Source: [Mycobacterium] stephanolepidis (lineage in GTDB: Bacteria; Actinomycetota; Actinomycetes; Mycobacteriales; Mycobacteriaceae). From it: a stretch of 64,000 nucleotides of DNA. Both the position numbers and the translations under genes were made by a program. This document shows, piece by piece, positions 54,641 through 63,360 of this stretch (positions are counted from its first letter, which is position 1; every line of letters begins with the position of its first letter). The notes under the pieces are model-generated. The model worked only from the letters and a program-made list of their open reading frames with translations. It was not told where the DNA came from and did no database searches. The stretch covers positions 2,170,001 through 2,234,000 of the forward strand of contig NZ_AP018165.1 of assembly GCF_002356335.1 (NCBI RefSeq). The letters are read 5' to 3'.

Positions 54641-55075
54641 ATTCTCAGCGCATTGAAGCGGGCGTGGATCCCGCTGGTGATGGTGTTGGTCCTGGCCATC
54701 GCGGGTTTTGCGGTGTGGCGCATTCGCAGCATCTTCGGCTCGCAGCAGCTGCCCACCTACGCCGGCAGCATGACCGACGACAAAAACAACTCCAAGCCCA
54801 AGCATGTGGTCTACGAGATCTTCGGGCCGCCCGGAACCGTCGCCGACATCAACTACATCGACAAAGAGGGCGAACCGCATCAGATCAATGGCGCGGTCTT
54901 GCCGTGGTCGATCGAGATCATCACGACGGCACCGTCGATGACGGGAAACATCTTGGCGCAGACACGCAATGCCGATGGGCTGGGCTGCCGTATCACGGCC
55001 AATGACGAGAAAAAAGATGAAAGGTATACCAACGAGGTGAGCGCCTACGTCTACTGCTTTGTGAAGTCTGCATGA
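54641..55075 (+). CDS. MmpS small membrane protein 1 (MmpS4/5-like)
   Basis: A 144-residue partner of MmpL exporters: one N-terminal membrane helix ([19 protein letters not shown]) and an extracytoplasmic beta domain with [36 protein letters not shown] and the terminal YCFVKSA that pair two Cys. Start: the first standard codon is TTG 54653, but GAAGGGG lies 7 bases before an in-frame ATT at 54641 and 19 from the TTG. Starting at ATT gives [12 protein letters not shown], aligned with MmpS5 ([12 protein letters not shown]) and its 142-residue length. The second mmpS has the same layout. The stop overlaps mmpL by four bases. Confidence 0.88.
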   Translation: MLSALKRAWIPLVMVLVLAIAGFAVWRIRSIFGSQQLPTYAGSMTDDKNNSKPKHVVYEIFGPPGTVADINYIDKEGEPHQINGAVLPWSIEIITTAPSMTGNILAQTRNADGLGCRITANDEKKDERYTNEVSAYVYCFVKSA

Positions 55076-57996
55076 GCGGGGCACACGGCGGCGGGGAGCC
55101 TACCTTCCTGGCCAAATGGATTCGGCGCCTGTCGATTCCCATCCTTATCTTCTGGGTGCTGTTGGTCGTGCTCTTCGGGACGCAGAAATCGCTCGACACG
55201 GTCGGTAAAGAACAGACAGTTTCGCTGAGCCCACAAAGTGCGCCGTCCATGCAGGCGATGAAGCACATGGGCCAGATGTTCAAGGAGTCTGACTCCGACA
55301 GCGTGGCGATGATCGTGCTCGAGGGGCAGGAACGCCTGGGCCCGGGAGCGCACAAGTTCTACGACGAAATGGTGACGCAGCTGCGCGCTGACGCCAAACA
55401 CGTCCAGCACGTCCAGGATTTCTGGGGTGATCCGCTGACCGAGGCGGGTGCCCAGAGTACTGACGGCAAGGCCACCTACGTGCAGGTGAACCTCGCCGGA
55501 AACATGGGCGAGACGCTGTCCAACGAGTCCACCGAAGCGGTTCGCGACATCGTCAAAAAGGTCGAGGCGAACTGGACCAAGGACGGCGCCAAGCTGCCCG
55601 ACGGGCTCACGGTGTACGTCACCGGCCCCGGCGCGTTGCAGACCGATATGAACCACGCGGGTGACGGCAGTCTCAAGCTGATCACCGCGCTCACGTTCCT
55701 GGTCATCGTGGTGATGCTGCTGTTCTTCTATCGATCGATCTTCACCGTGATCATGGTGTTCCTCTTCGTGGGCGTTCAGCTGAGCGTGGCGCGAGGTGTC
55801 ATCGCGTTCCTGGGTGACCATCAGATCATCGGGTTGTCGACCTTCGCGGTAAACCTGCTGGTGATGCTCTCGATCGCGGCCGGTACCGACTACGCCATCT
55901 TCTTGATCGGCCGATACCAGGAAGCCCGGGCCATGGGGTCGGACAAAGAGGCGGCCTATTACGAGATGTTCCATGGCACGGCTCACGTCATTCTGGGCTC
56001 AGGCCTCACGATCGCCGGCGCCATGTACTGCCTGAGTTTCACGCGTATGCCCTACTTCCAAAGCCTCGGCGTGCCGTGCTCGGTCGGTCTGCTCACCGGT
56101 GTCCTGGTGTCGTTGACAATGGGGCCGGCGCTGATCACCATCGGAAGCCGCTTTGGACTGTTCGAGCCCAAGCGCGCCATGCGTATTCGCACCTGGCGCA
56201 AGATCGGGACCACGATCGTGCGCTGGCCCGGACCGGTGCTCGCGGCCGCGTTGGCGATTGCCATCATTGGCCTGGCGGCGCTGCCCGGATATCGGACCAG
56301 CTACGACGACAAGAAGTACATCCCCAAGGACATCCCCGCCAATGCCGGATTCGAAGCAGCGGGGCGGCATTTCTCGCAGGCCCGGATGAGTCCGGAAATG
56401 CTCCTCATCGAGTCCGATCACGACATGCGTAACTCGGCGGACTTCCTGGTTATCGACAAGGTCGCAAAGGCTGTCTTCCGTGTACCGGGAATCGCTCGTG
56501 TGCAAGCGATTACGCGCCCACAGGGCACGCCGATCGAGCACACCTCCATTCCGTTCCTCATCAGCATGCAGAGCGTGGGTCAGCTGCAGAACATGAAGCT
56601 GATGAAGGACCGCATGGCCGATATGAAGGTCCAGGCCGACAAGATGGGCGAGAACGTCGTCATCATGAAGCGGACGCTCGCCAACATGACGACGATGGCG
56701 GGCATCACCCACTCGCTCGTCGGCGACATGCACACCTTGCAGGGCACTATTCACGAGATGCGGGACAGCATCTCGAACTTCGATGACTGGTTCCGCCCGA
56801 TCCGCAACTACCTGTACTGGGAGAAGCACTGCTTCGACATACCCATGTGCTGGGCCATGCGGTCGATCTTCGACACCCTCGACAAGATCGACGAAATGAC
56901 CGAAACCATGGACGGCATGGTCGTCAACATGGAGCGGATGGATCAGCTGATGCCCAAGATGGTGTCGGACATGTCGGCAATGGTCCCCATCATGGAAGAC
57001 ATGCAGAAGATGATGCTGACGCAGCACAGCACCATGTCTGGTTTCTATAACCAAATGGACGAGATGAGTCAGAACTCGACCGCCATGGGTAAGGCGTTCG
57101 ATGCTGCCAAGAATGACGACTCGTTCTATCTGCCGCCGGAGATCTTCGACAACGCCGACTTCAAACGCGGTCTGAAATCGTTCCTATCGCCGGACGGCAA
57201 GGCGGTCCGGATGATCATCTCGCACCGAGGAGATCCCGCTACGCCCGAAGGCCTTGCGCACGTCGAGCCGATCAAGCAGGCCGCGATCGAGGCCGTCAAG
57301 GGCACACCCCTCGAGGATGCCAAGATCGAACTGGGCGGCACCGCGGCCGTGTTCAAGGACATGTCCGATGGTGCGCGCTACGACCTGATGATCGCCGGCA
57401 TCTCCGCGCTGTGCCTCATCTTCCTGATCATGCTGCTCATCACGCGGAGCTTCGTGGCAGCGCTGGTCATCGTGGGCACGGTCGCACTGTCCCTCGGTGC
57501 CTCATTCGGTTTGTCGGTCATCATCTGGCAGTACATCTTTGGCATCGAATTGCATTGGCTTGTCATGCAAATGGCCATCATCGTGCTCCTTGCGGTGGGC
57601 TCCGACTACAACCTGCTCTTGGTCTCCCGACTCAAAGAGGAGCTACACGGCGGCCTGAAAACCGGCATCATCCGCTCAATGGGTGGTACCGGAAGTGTGG
57701 TGACATCCGCGGGTCTGGTGTTCGCCTTCACCATGGCCGTCATGGTGGTCAGCGACCTGCGAATCATCGGGCAGGTCGGGACGACCATCGCACTGGGCCT
57801 GTTGTTCGACACGCTCATCGTGCGCTCCTTCATGACCCCGGCCATCGCGACGATCCTCGGCCGCTGGTTCTGGTGGCCGCTGAACGTGCGCACCCGGCCA
57901 CTGCCGCCGCCGAAGACACCTCCTCAACCGGCGTCTGTCAGTACAGGACATGGTGATGATCCGGTGACTACCGAGTTCCCGAGGCCATCTGTCTGA
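55072..57996 (+). CDS. MmpL RND transporter 1 (MAB_2301-like)
   Basis: A 974-residue RND pump of the MmpL4/MmpL5 type. About 12 helices in two sets (segment 1 near 18-36, five near 205-380; six near 790-955). The proton-relay pairs are Asp273-Tyr274 (AAGTDYAIF) and Asp845-Tyr846 (VGSDYNLLL). Between the sets, residues about 497-680 form a long Met-rich helical hairpin broken by HCFDIPMC with Cys587 and Cys593, as in the MmpL4/5 coiled-coil. The tail is Pro-rich. It exports lipids, siderophores or drugs. ATG 55072 overlaps mmpS (ATGA). Confidence 0.95.
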   Translation: MSGAHGGGEPTFLAKWIRRLSIPILIFWVLLVVLFGTQKSLDTVGKEQTVSLSPQSAPSMQAMKHMGQMFKESDSDSVAMIVLEGQERLGPGAHKFYDEMVTQLRADAKHVQHVQDFWGDPLTEAGAQSTDGKATYVQVNLAGNMGETLSNESTEAVRDIVKKVEANWTKDGAKLPDGLTVYVTGPGALQTDMNHAGDGSLKLITALTFLVIVVMLLFFYRSIFTVIMVFLFVGVQLSVARGVIAFLGDHQIIGLSTFAVNLLVMLSIAAGTDYAIFLIGRYQEARAMGSDKEAAYYEMFHGTAHVILGSGLTIAGAMYCLSFTRMPYFQSLGVPCSVGLLTGVLVSLTMGPALITIGSRFGLFEPKRAMRIRTWRKIGTTIVRWPGPVLAAALAIAIIGLAALPGYRTSYDDKKYIPKDIPANAGFEAAGRHFSQARMSPEMLLIESDHDMRNSADFLVIDKVAKAVFRVPGIARVQAITRPQGTPIEHTSIPFLISMQSVGQLQNMKLMKDRMADMKVQADKMGENVVIMKRTLANMTTMAGITHSLVGDMHTLQGTIHEMRDSISNFDDWFRPIRNYLYWEKHCFDIPMCWAMRSIFDTLDKIDEMTETMDGMVVNMERMDQLMPKMVSDMSAMVPIMEDMQKMMLTQHSTMSGFYNQMDEMSQNSTAMGKAFDAAKNDDSFYLPPEIFDNADFKRGLKSFLSPDGKAVRMIISHRGDPATPEGLAHVEPIKQAAIEAVKGTPLEDAKIELGGTAAVFKDMSDGARYDLMIAGISALCLIFLIMLLITRSFVAALVIVGTVALSLGASFGLSVIIWQYIFGIELHWLVMQMAIIVLLAVGSDYNLLLVSRLKEELHGGLKTGIIRSMGGTGSVVTSAGLVFAFTMAVMVVSDLRIIGQVGTTIALGLLFDTLIVRSFMTPAIATILGRWFWWPLNVRTRPLPPPKTPPQPASVSTGHGDDPVTTEFPRPSV

Positions 57997-58026
57997 TCGT
58001 TTGGCCGTTCGCTAGCAGTTCGGCTG

Positions 58027-58063
58027 ACGCCTGTCTACACGCGCGCCGCGTGTAGACAGGCGT
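58027..58063 (+). terminator. Long perfect hairpin after the first mmpL
   Basis: A 17-bp left arm (58027-58043, starting ACGCCTGTCTACACG) pairs without mismatch with 58047-58063 around a 3-nt loop, 31 bp after the mmpL stop. No T-run follows, so this is a terminator-like or mRNA-stabilising structure that would separate the two mmpS-mmpL transcripts. Confidence 0.65.
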
Positions 58064-58498
58064 TACCAGAGCTGGTGCCGCCGCTTGGGTAATTCGCTTT
58101 TGCGAATGGCCGTATCTTCTCGCGAGGCGTCGTATTTTTCGCATGGCGCGTGTCGAATGATGCGTCAGATTTGTTTGCTGAAATCGCGGTGGCCGACTGC
58201 TTGGGATGTTCGGCTTCGCGTTGCTAATGGACAAATGTCTCGTAATGTGGCGAACGACGCGCCCGTTCGAGAGTCTCGGAGTTGGTCACTTTTACTCGCC
58301 GCGACGCCCGCGGGACCGATGTCTGTCAGGTGGACGCATGCCTGATGTGGACACTGTGCCGAAAGGTAGCATTGGCAAACACCGGCCAGGTCCATTAGCT
58401 GGTGCGATCCGGAGGCTAGTCACTAACTTGGATGTGCGAGCAGGCCCTTTCGTAACATCGACGAAAAGAAGCCGGGAATAGAACAGTGTCACCGGTTG

Positions 58499-58526
58499 TT
58501 GACCTCCGCTTGTAGCTAACTAGGCT
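58499..58526 (+). promoter_or_regulatory. Candidate promoter for the second mmpS-mmpL pair
   Basis: TTGACC (58499-58504), a 16-bp spacer and TAGGCT (58521-58526) resemble a mycobacterial SigA promoter (TTGACa / TAnnnT). It is followed 27 bp later by an operator-like palindrome. Confidence 0.45.
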
Positions 58527-58553
58527 ATTGCGAGCGTCTCGGGGCGTAAATGT

Positions 58554-58569
58554 GTCAGTTGTGACTGAC
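58554..58569. promoter_or_regulatory. Palindrome downstream of the candidate mmpS2 promoter
   Basis: GTCAGT-TGTG-ACTGAC is an exact inverted repeat with 6-bp arms; flanking TGTGTC and GACACA extend a second, overlapping symmetry. Its place just after the promoter fits a repressor site. It does not resemble the palindrome at the first pair. Confidence 0.4.
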
Positions 58570-58825
58570 GACACATGTACAGTTCCCTGACAAACGTATG
58601 TAGTATCCCTTACGAATTACTGAGAAAACGGGCATGAGCGGAGCCAGGTGGGATGAACGGACGATGTGACCGGACAGCCCGCATGCTCGCTGGCTCCGCA
58701 AAAACAACACGGTGTCGTACTGGCTGGTAACTATTTGCGCGCGAATGGCGGATACGCACAGCCGGACGCGATAGGCAGAGTCGAGTTGTTGGCCCCCGGG
58801 CCACACGGGTGAAGGGGATTGGACC

Positions 58826-59254
58826 ATTTTCAAGGTATTGGCGCGGGTATGGGTCCCGCTCGTTGTTCTGGTGGTGATCTCGGTCGCCGCGTTCGGTGTC
58901 TATCGGCTTCACGGTGTGTTCGGCTCGACCAGTATCAATTCGGCGGTCGGCATCAAGGATGACTCCAAGAACATCATCCCCAAAGACATCGTCTATGAAA
59001 TCTTCGGTCCCGCAGGGACAAAGGGCGAGGTCAACTATCTCGATGATCGGGCGCAACCGCAGCGCGCCCAATTCACCACACTGCCGTGGACGTTAACCAT
59101 CACGACGACGATGACTTCTGTCTTCGCCAATGTCGTCGCGATGGGGGATAGCGATGAAATCGGCTGCCGCATCTTGTCCAACGGCGAAGTAAAGGACGAA
59201 CAGACTGTGTCCAACCACAACGCCCAAGTCTTCTGCATGGTGAAATCCGCATGA
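58826..59254 (+). CDS. MmpS small membrane protein 2 (MmpS4/5-like)
   Basis: A 142-residue paralogue of the first MmpS: membrane helix WVPLVVLVVISVAAFGVY, then KDIVYEIFGPAGTKGEVNYLD, IGCRILSNGEVKDEQ and the terminal VFCMVKSA with the conserved Cys pair. Again the first standard codon (TTG 58838) is 20 bases from GAAGGGG, while an in-frame ATT at 58826 is at the normal distance of 8. The upstream 30 bp are very like those of the first mmpS, a trace of duplication. The stop overlaps the mmpL start by four bases. Confidence 0.88.
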   Translation: MFKVLARVWVPLVVLVVISVAAFGVYRLHGVFGSTSINSAVGIKDDSKNIIPKDIVYEIFGPAGTKGEVNYLDDRAQPQRAQFTTLPWTLTITTTMTSVFANVVAMGDSDEIGCRILSNGEVKDEQTVSNHNAQVFCMVKSA

Positions 59255-62235
59255 GCACACATAGCGCTCCCACGAATGGCGCAACTCAAAAGCCTTCGCG
59301 CATAGCGCGTTTCATTCACACCTTCTCCGTACCGATCATTCTTGCCTGGCTGGTGTTGACGGTCATCGTCAACGTCGTCGTGCCACAGCTCGAAGAGGTC
59401 GGCAAGGAGCACTCCGTGTCGTTGGCGTCCAAGGACGCACCGTCATATCAGGCCATCAAGCGTCAAGGTGAGCTGTTCCAGCAGTTCAAAGACGACAGCA
59501 TGGTGATGGTCTTGCTGGAGAGCGACACCAAGTTCTCCACCGATATGAACGACAAGGCGCACACGTTCTACCGCGAGTTGGTCAAACGACTGCGTGCCGA
59601 CACCAAGCACGTGGAATACGCCCAGGACTTCTGGGGCGACCGCATCACCGCCGGTGGAGCGCAGAGTGTCGACGAAAAATCTGCTTACGTTCAGCTGAAT
59701 CTCCGTGGGGACCAAGGCACGACAGAAGGCAAAGAATCCGTCACGGCGGTCCAGGACATCGTCGCCAAGCTCATTGACGAGAGCAAGAAGAACGGTACGT
59801 ATCCCGACGGGCTCAAGGTCTTCGTCACCGGCCAGGCCGCGCTGACGATGGACATGAACGACGCCGGCGACAAGAGCATGCTCAAGATGACGGGTATCAC
59901 CTTCATCGTCATCGCCGTGATGCTGCTCCTTATTTACCGGTCCATCACGACGGTGCTGCTCATCCTGTTCATGGTGTTCGTCGAGTTGGGTGCCGCTCGC
60001 GGCGTGGTCGCAATCCTCGGCAATGCCGAAATCATCGGCCTATCGACGTTCGCGGTGAATCTGCTGACGTCCTTGGCCATCGCGGCCGGGACCGACTATG
60101 CGATCTTCCAGATCGGCCGTTGTCACGAGCTAAGGGCCGAAGGCAGGGACCGGCTCGAATCCTTCTACATCATGTATCACAGTGTCTCGCCGGTGATTCT
60201 GGGCTCGGGCCTCACCATCGCGGGCGCCACGTTCTGTCTGAAATTCACGCGCCTTCCGTACTTCGAGTCGCTGGGTGTGCCGTGTGCGATCGGCATGCTG
60301 GTGGTGGTGGCGGCCTCGCTCACCATCGGGCCAGCGGTGATTCTGATAGCGACTAAGTTCGGGCTGTTGGAGTCCAAGCGCACCATCAAGAGCCGCGGAT
60401 GGCGCAAGATCGGCACCGCCATCGTGCGCTGGCCTGGACCGATTCTGGCCGTCACGATGATCGTCGCGATCGTCGGATTGGGCATCCTGCCCACGTACTC
60501 GGTCAACTACAACGACCGGTACTACATCCCGACCGGCCTACCGTCGATTCAGGGCTTCCAGGCGTCCGACCGGCACTTCTCGAAGGCGAGAATGAACCCC
60601 GACATCCTGATCGTCGAGGCGGACAAGGATCTGCGCACCCCGGCCAACATGTTGGTGCTGGACCGGATCGCCAAGAACGTCTTCCGCACCGAGGGCATCA
60701 ACAAGGTGCAGAGCATGACCCGCCCGATGGGCGCACCTATCGACCACAGCTCAGTGCCCTTCCAAGTGAGTATGCAATCGGTATCGATGACCGAGAACAT
60801 GAATTACTTGAAGAACAGCATGGCCGATATGTTGAAGATGGCCGACGACCTGGGCTCGATGATCGCGATCATCGAACGCATGTACAGCATTATGAAAGAG
60901 CTAGTCGACGTGACGCACGATCTCGCGGGCGTCAGCACGGAATTGCAAGGCACTGTTCACGAAATGCGAGACAACATCTCCAATTTCGATGATCAATTCC
61001 GGCCGTTGCGCAACTACTTCTATTGGGATAAGCACTGCTTTGATATTCCGATGTGCTGGTCGATGCGATCCATATTCGACACTCTCGACGGCATCGACAA
61101 AATGGCCGAGAACATGGACGGCATGGTCAAGGACATCAACAGGATGGACAAGCTCATGCCACAAATGGTGGAGCAGCTTCCACCGATGATTGCCATCACC
61201 AAGAACATGCGGAACACCATGCTGACCATGTACAGCACGATGAACGGCATGATCGGCCAGATGGACCGCATGACCGATACCGCAACGGTGATGGGTCAGG
61301 CGTTCGACGAGGCGAAGAATGACGACTTCTTCTACTTGCCGCCGGAAGCCTTCGATAACGAGGACTTCAAGAAGGGCGTCAAGCTCATGATGTCCCCGGA
61401 CGGCAAGGCTGCGCAGTTCATCATCACGCACGAGGGTGACTACGCCAGCAAGGAGTCGCTCGCCAACACCGAGGTCGAACTCAAGGCCGCCAAGAATGCC
61501 ATCAAGGGCACCCCGCTGGACGAGGCCAAGCTCTATCTCGGCGGCACGGCACCGACCTATCACGACATCGGCGAGATGGTGAAGTACGACCTGATGATCG
61601 CGGTGATCGCGTCGCTGTGCCTGATCTTCGTCATCATGCTGGTCATCACGCGAAGTATCGTGGCGGCGTTCACGATCGTCGGGACCATCGCGATATCGCT
61701 GGGCGCATCCTTCGGCCTGTCGGTGTTGCTGTGGCAGCACATTCTTGGCCTGCAGCTGCACTGGTTCGTGCTGCCGTTCACCGTCATCATCTTGTTGGCG
61801 GTCGGATCGGACTACAACCTGCTGTTGGTGTCCAGATTCAAGGAAGAGCTGCACGGTGGGCTCAACACCGCGATCCTTCGGGGTGTGGGCGGATCGGGAA
61901 GTGTGGCCACCCAGGCCGGTCTGGTGTTCGCGTTCACCATGGGTTCGATGATCACCAGCGATCTGATCGCGATCGGCCAAGCCGGATCGGCCATCTGCCT
62001 GGGTCTGCTCTTCGACACCTTCATCATCCGGGCATTCATGACTCCGGCAATCGCCGCCCTCATGGGTCGATGGTTCTGGTGGCCCATGAAGGTGAGCAAG
62101 TACGCCACCGATCCGCCACCGCCTCCGGTGCCGGTCGAGCGACAGGATCCACCGCCGCCGGCTCCTGTTCCGGTCGGTTCGGGTCCCGTACATGATGAAG
62201 CAGTCACCACGGAGTTCCCACGACCAGCTATCTAA
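59251..62235 (+). CDS. MmpL RND transporter 2 (MAB_2303-like)
   Basis: A 994-residue MmpL pump, paralogue of the first: colinear throughout, with the same EFPRP-type C-terminus (TTEFPRPAI against TTEFPRPSV). Proton-relay pairs Asp282-Tyr283 and Asp854-Tyr855; Met-rich helical hairpin at about 510-690 with Cys596 and Cys602 in [11 protein letters not shown] Pro-rich cytosolic tail (DPPPPPVPVERQDPPPPAP) is longer than in pump 1. ATG 59251. Together with its MmpS it would be the second drug or lipid efflux system of the locus; a strong terminator follows. Confidence 0.95.
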   Translation: MSTHSAPTNGATQKPSRIARFIHTFSVPIILAWLVLTVIVNVVVPQLEEVGKEHSVSLASKDAPSYQAIKRQGELFQQFKDDSMVMVLLESDTKFSTDMNDKAHTFYRELVKRLRADTKHVEYAQDFWGDRITAGGAQSVDEKSAYVQLNLRGDQGTTEGKESVTAVQDIVAKLIDESKKNGTYPDGLKVFVTGQAALTMDMNDAGDKSMLKMTGITFIVIAVMLLLIYRSITTVLLILFMVFVELGAARGVVAILGNAEIIGLSTFAVNLLTSLAIAAGTDYAIFQIGRCHELRAEGRDRLESFYIMYHSVSPVILGSGLTIAGATFCLKFTRLPYFESLGVPCAIGMLVVVAASLTIGPAVILIATKFGLLESKRTIKSRGWRKIGTAIVRWPGPILAVTMIVAIVGLGILPTYSVNYNDRYYIPTGLPSIQGFQASDRHFSKARMNPDILIVEADKDLRTPANMLVLDRIAKNVFRTEGINKVQSMTRPMGAPIDHSSVPFQVSMQSVSMTENMNYLKNSMADMLKMADDLGSMIAIIERMYSIMKELVDVTHDLAGVSTELQGTVHEMRDNISNFDDQFRPLRNYFYWDKHCFDIPMCWSMRSIFDTLDGIDKMAENMDGMVKDINRMDKLMPQMVEQLPPMIAITKNMRNTMLTMYSTMNGMIGQMDRMTDTATVMGQAFDEAKNDDFFYLPPEAFDNEDFKKGVKLMMSPDGKAAQFIITHEGDYASKESLANTEVELKAAKNAIKGTPLDEAKLYLGGTAPTYHDIGEMVKYDLMIAVIASLCLIFVIMLVITRSIVAAFTIVGTIAISLGASFGLSVLLWQHILGLQLHWFVLPFTVIILLAVGSDYNLLLVSRFKEELHGGLNTAILRGVGGSGSVATQAGLVFAFTMGSMITSDLIAIGQAGSAICLGLLFDTFIIRAFMTPAIAALMGRWFWWPMKVSKYATDPPPPPVPVERQDPPPPAPVPVGSGPVHDEAVTTEFPRPAI

Positions 62236-62242
62236 CGGTCAC

Positions 62243-62286
62243 AGAGTTCGGCCCCCATGCTCACGGCATGGGGGCCGAACTCTTTG
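62243..62286 (+). terminator. Terminator after the second mmpL
   Basis: An 18-bp arm (62243-62260, beginning AGAGTTCGGCCCCC) pairs perfectly with 62266-62283 across a 5-nt loop, then TTTG. It lies 7 bp after the mmpL stop. Confidence 0.85.
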
Positions 62287-62317
62287 TAGGTGTTTGTGCA
62301 GTCTGGCCGTACAGACA

Positions 62318-62356
62318 GAAAAATGCCCCGCCGGTGTGATCACCGCGGGGCATTTT
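62318..62356 (-). terminator. Terminator for the minus-strand secreted protein gene
   Basis: AAAATGCCCCGCCGGTG pairs with CACCGCGGGGCATTTT with one bulged base around TGAT. On the minus strand the stem is followed by a T-run (TTTTTCTG), 13 bp after the stop of the gene at 62369-62845. Confidence 0.85.
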
Positions 62357-62368
62357 CCGTGCGCGTGG

Positions 62369-62845
62369 TTAGGGGCCGTCCCACACCGACATATCGGATG
62401 GGTACTTGCTGCAATTCTCGGTGCCCTTGGCGACGACACCCTTGTTGTTGAAGAAGATCTTGCCCCAGTTGGGCCACTGCGATGTCAACGCCTCGGGCGG
62501 GTAGTTCACCGCGAAGACCTCGGACTCCGCACGACGGCCCGCGTAGTCCTTGGCGAAGAACTCGTGAATCCGATCGATCGTCGCCTGCTGCACGTAGTCG
62601 GGCTTGTTGTTCTTGTCGATCATGTACCGCGTGTAGTAAATCGGGTCATAATCGCGAACAGCAGCCAGATATTGTTCGGCTGTACACGTGGTTTTCAACA
62701 TCCGGCGGGGAATTGGGTAGTCATCGGTGGAGTCTGCGGAGGCAATCGCGGGCACTGTGCTCGCGGCAATTCCCGCGGTGACTATCGCAATTCCGGCAGC
62801 GCGGAAAGAACCGCGAATATTGCTACGAATAGAGTTCAGGCGCAT
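62369..62845 (-). CDS. Conserved mycobacterial secreted protein (DUF5078-like)
   Basis: A 158-residue exported protein: basic N-terminus [17 protein letters not shown], hydrophobic stretch, and likely cleavage at ASADST (residue 37). The mature part keeps [27 protein letters not shown] and ends with a Cys in [17 protein letters not shown], so one disulphide is possible. It resembles a group of mycobacterial secreted proteins with no known role; I am not certain of the family number. Start ATG 62845. Own terminator. Confidence 0.7.
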   Translation of the reverse strand: MRLNSIRSNIRGSFRAAGIAIVTAGIAASTVPAIASADSTDDYPIPRRMLKTTCTAEQYLAAVRDYDPIYYTRYMIDKNNKPDYVQQATIDRIHEFFAKDYAGRRAESEVFAVNYPPEALTSQWPNWGKIFFNNKGVVAKGTENCSKYPSDMSVWDGP

Positions 62846-62907
62846 GGCGCCATTGTAGCGGTTTTTACGCAGGTCCGGGGTACGAAAGTGACTAATTTGA
62901 CTGATGG

Positions 62908-63327
62908 TTACGGGTTGAAGTGTCCGCAGGTGACCGTGTCGTTGACGGGTCCGTTGAAGATCCCGAGGGCGGGCGGCACGGTCAGGTCCTGGGAATCGAC
63001 CACGACATCGTCGACCTGCACTTCACAGTGCAATCCGATCCCGTAGGGGGGCAGCACCCGTACGGCCATGCCGGCTTGTTGGGGATCTTCCATCACCAGG
63101 TTCACTTCCCAGCTCTCGCCCGGCCCCAGACGCGGTTGTTCGGTACGCCGGTCCACCGGATCGGTCTTGAACGTCACGGAGATGCCACGACCTATCCCAT
63201 CGACACGAGCGATGTAACTGATGTTGTGCAACTCGGCGGCGGAGGCTGGTGCTGCCGGCAGGGCGAAGATCATCGCCGCTGCCCCGGCAACGCACAGCCC
63301 ACGGAGGAGGGGGCGCATAGCGGGCAT
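62908..63327 (-). CDS. Small secreted protein of unknown function
   Basis: A 139-residue exported protein. Leader [21 protein letters not shown], cleavage near ASAAEL; mature part of about 100 residues with beta-rich sequence ([21 protein letters not shown]) and two Cys ([17 protein letters not shown]). A mycobacterial family by look, no known function. ATG 63327 or ATG 63318 could start it. Same strand as its neighbours but with no close operon link. Confidence 0.68.
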   Translation of the reverse strand: MPAMRPLLRGLCVAGAAAMIFALPAAPASAAELHNISYIARVDGIGRGISVTFKTDPVDRRTEQPRLGPGESWEVNLVMEDPQQAGMAVRVLPPYGIGLHCEVQVDDVVVDSQDLTVPPALGIFNGPVNDTVTCGHFNP

Positions 63328-63360
63328 CTTACCGGCGTCCAAGAAGCGTCGGCAACGTGA

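Larger units (their letters stand above)
58064..58825. other. 762-bp intergenic region between the two mmpS-mmpL pairs
   Basis: No convincing gene: the open frames here are short, on both strands, with no ribosome site and no recognisable product. Base composition is less GC-rich than the flanks. It holds a small hairpin ATTCGC-TTTT-GCGAAT (58092-58107), a promoter candidate near 58499-58526, a palindrome at 58554-58569 and a leader of about 290 nt to the second mmpS. It may encode a small RNA or be a decayed gene; neither can be shown. Confidence 0.6.

Noticed and set aside
55051..57054. Two long antisense frames (about 311 and 351 codons) across the first mmpL
   Set aside because: His/Arg-rich translations with no domains, opposite a clearly conserved gene; codon-bias shadows.
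58081..58833. Several short open frames (62-92 codons) in the gap between the pumps
   Set aside because: No ribosome site, no hydrophobic or conserved pattern, overlapping on both strands.
60901..62193. 430-codon antisense frame across the second mmpL
   Set aside because: Same reason: low-complexity Arg/His/Asp translation, no known domain.
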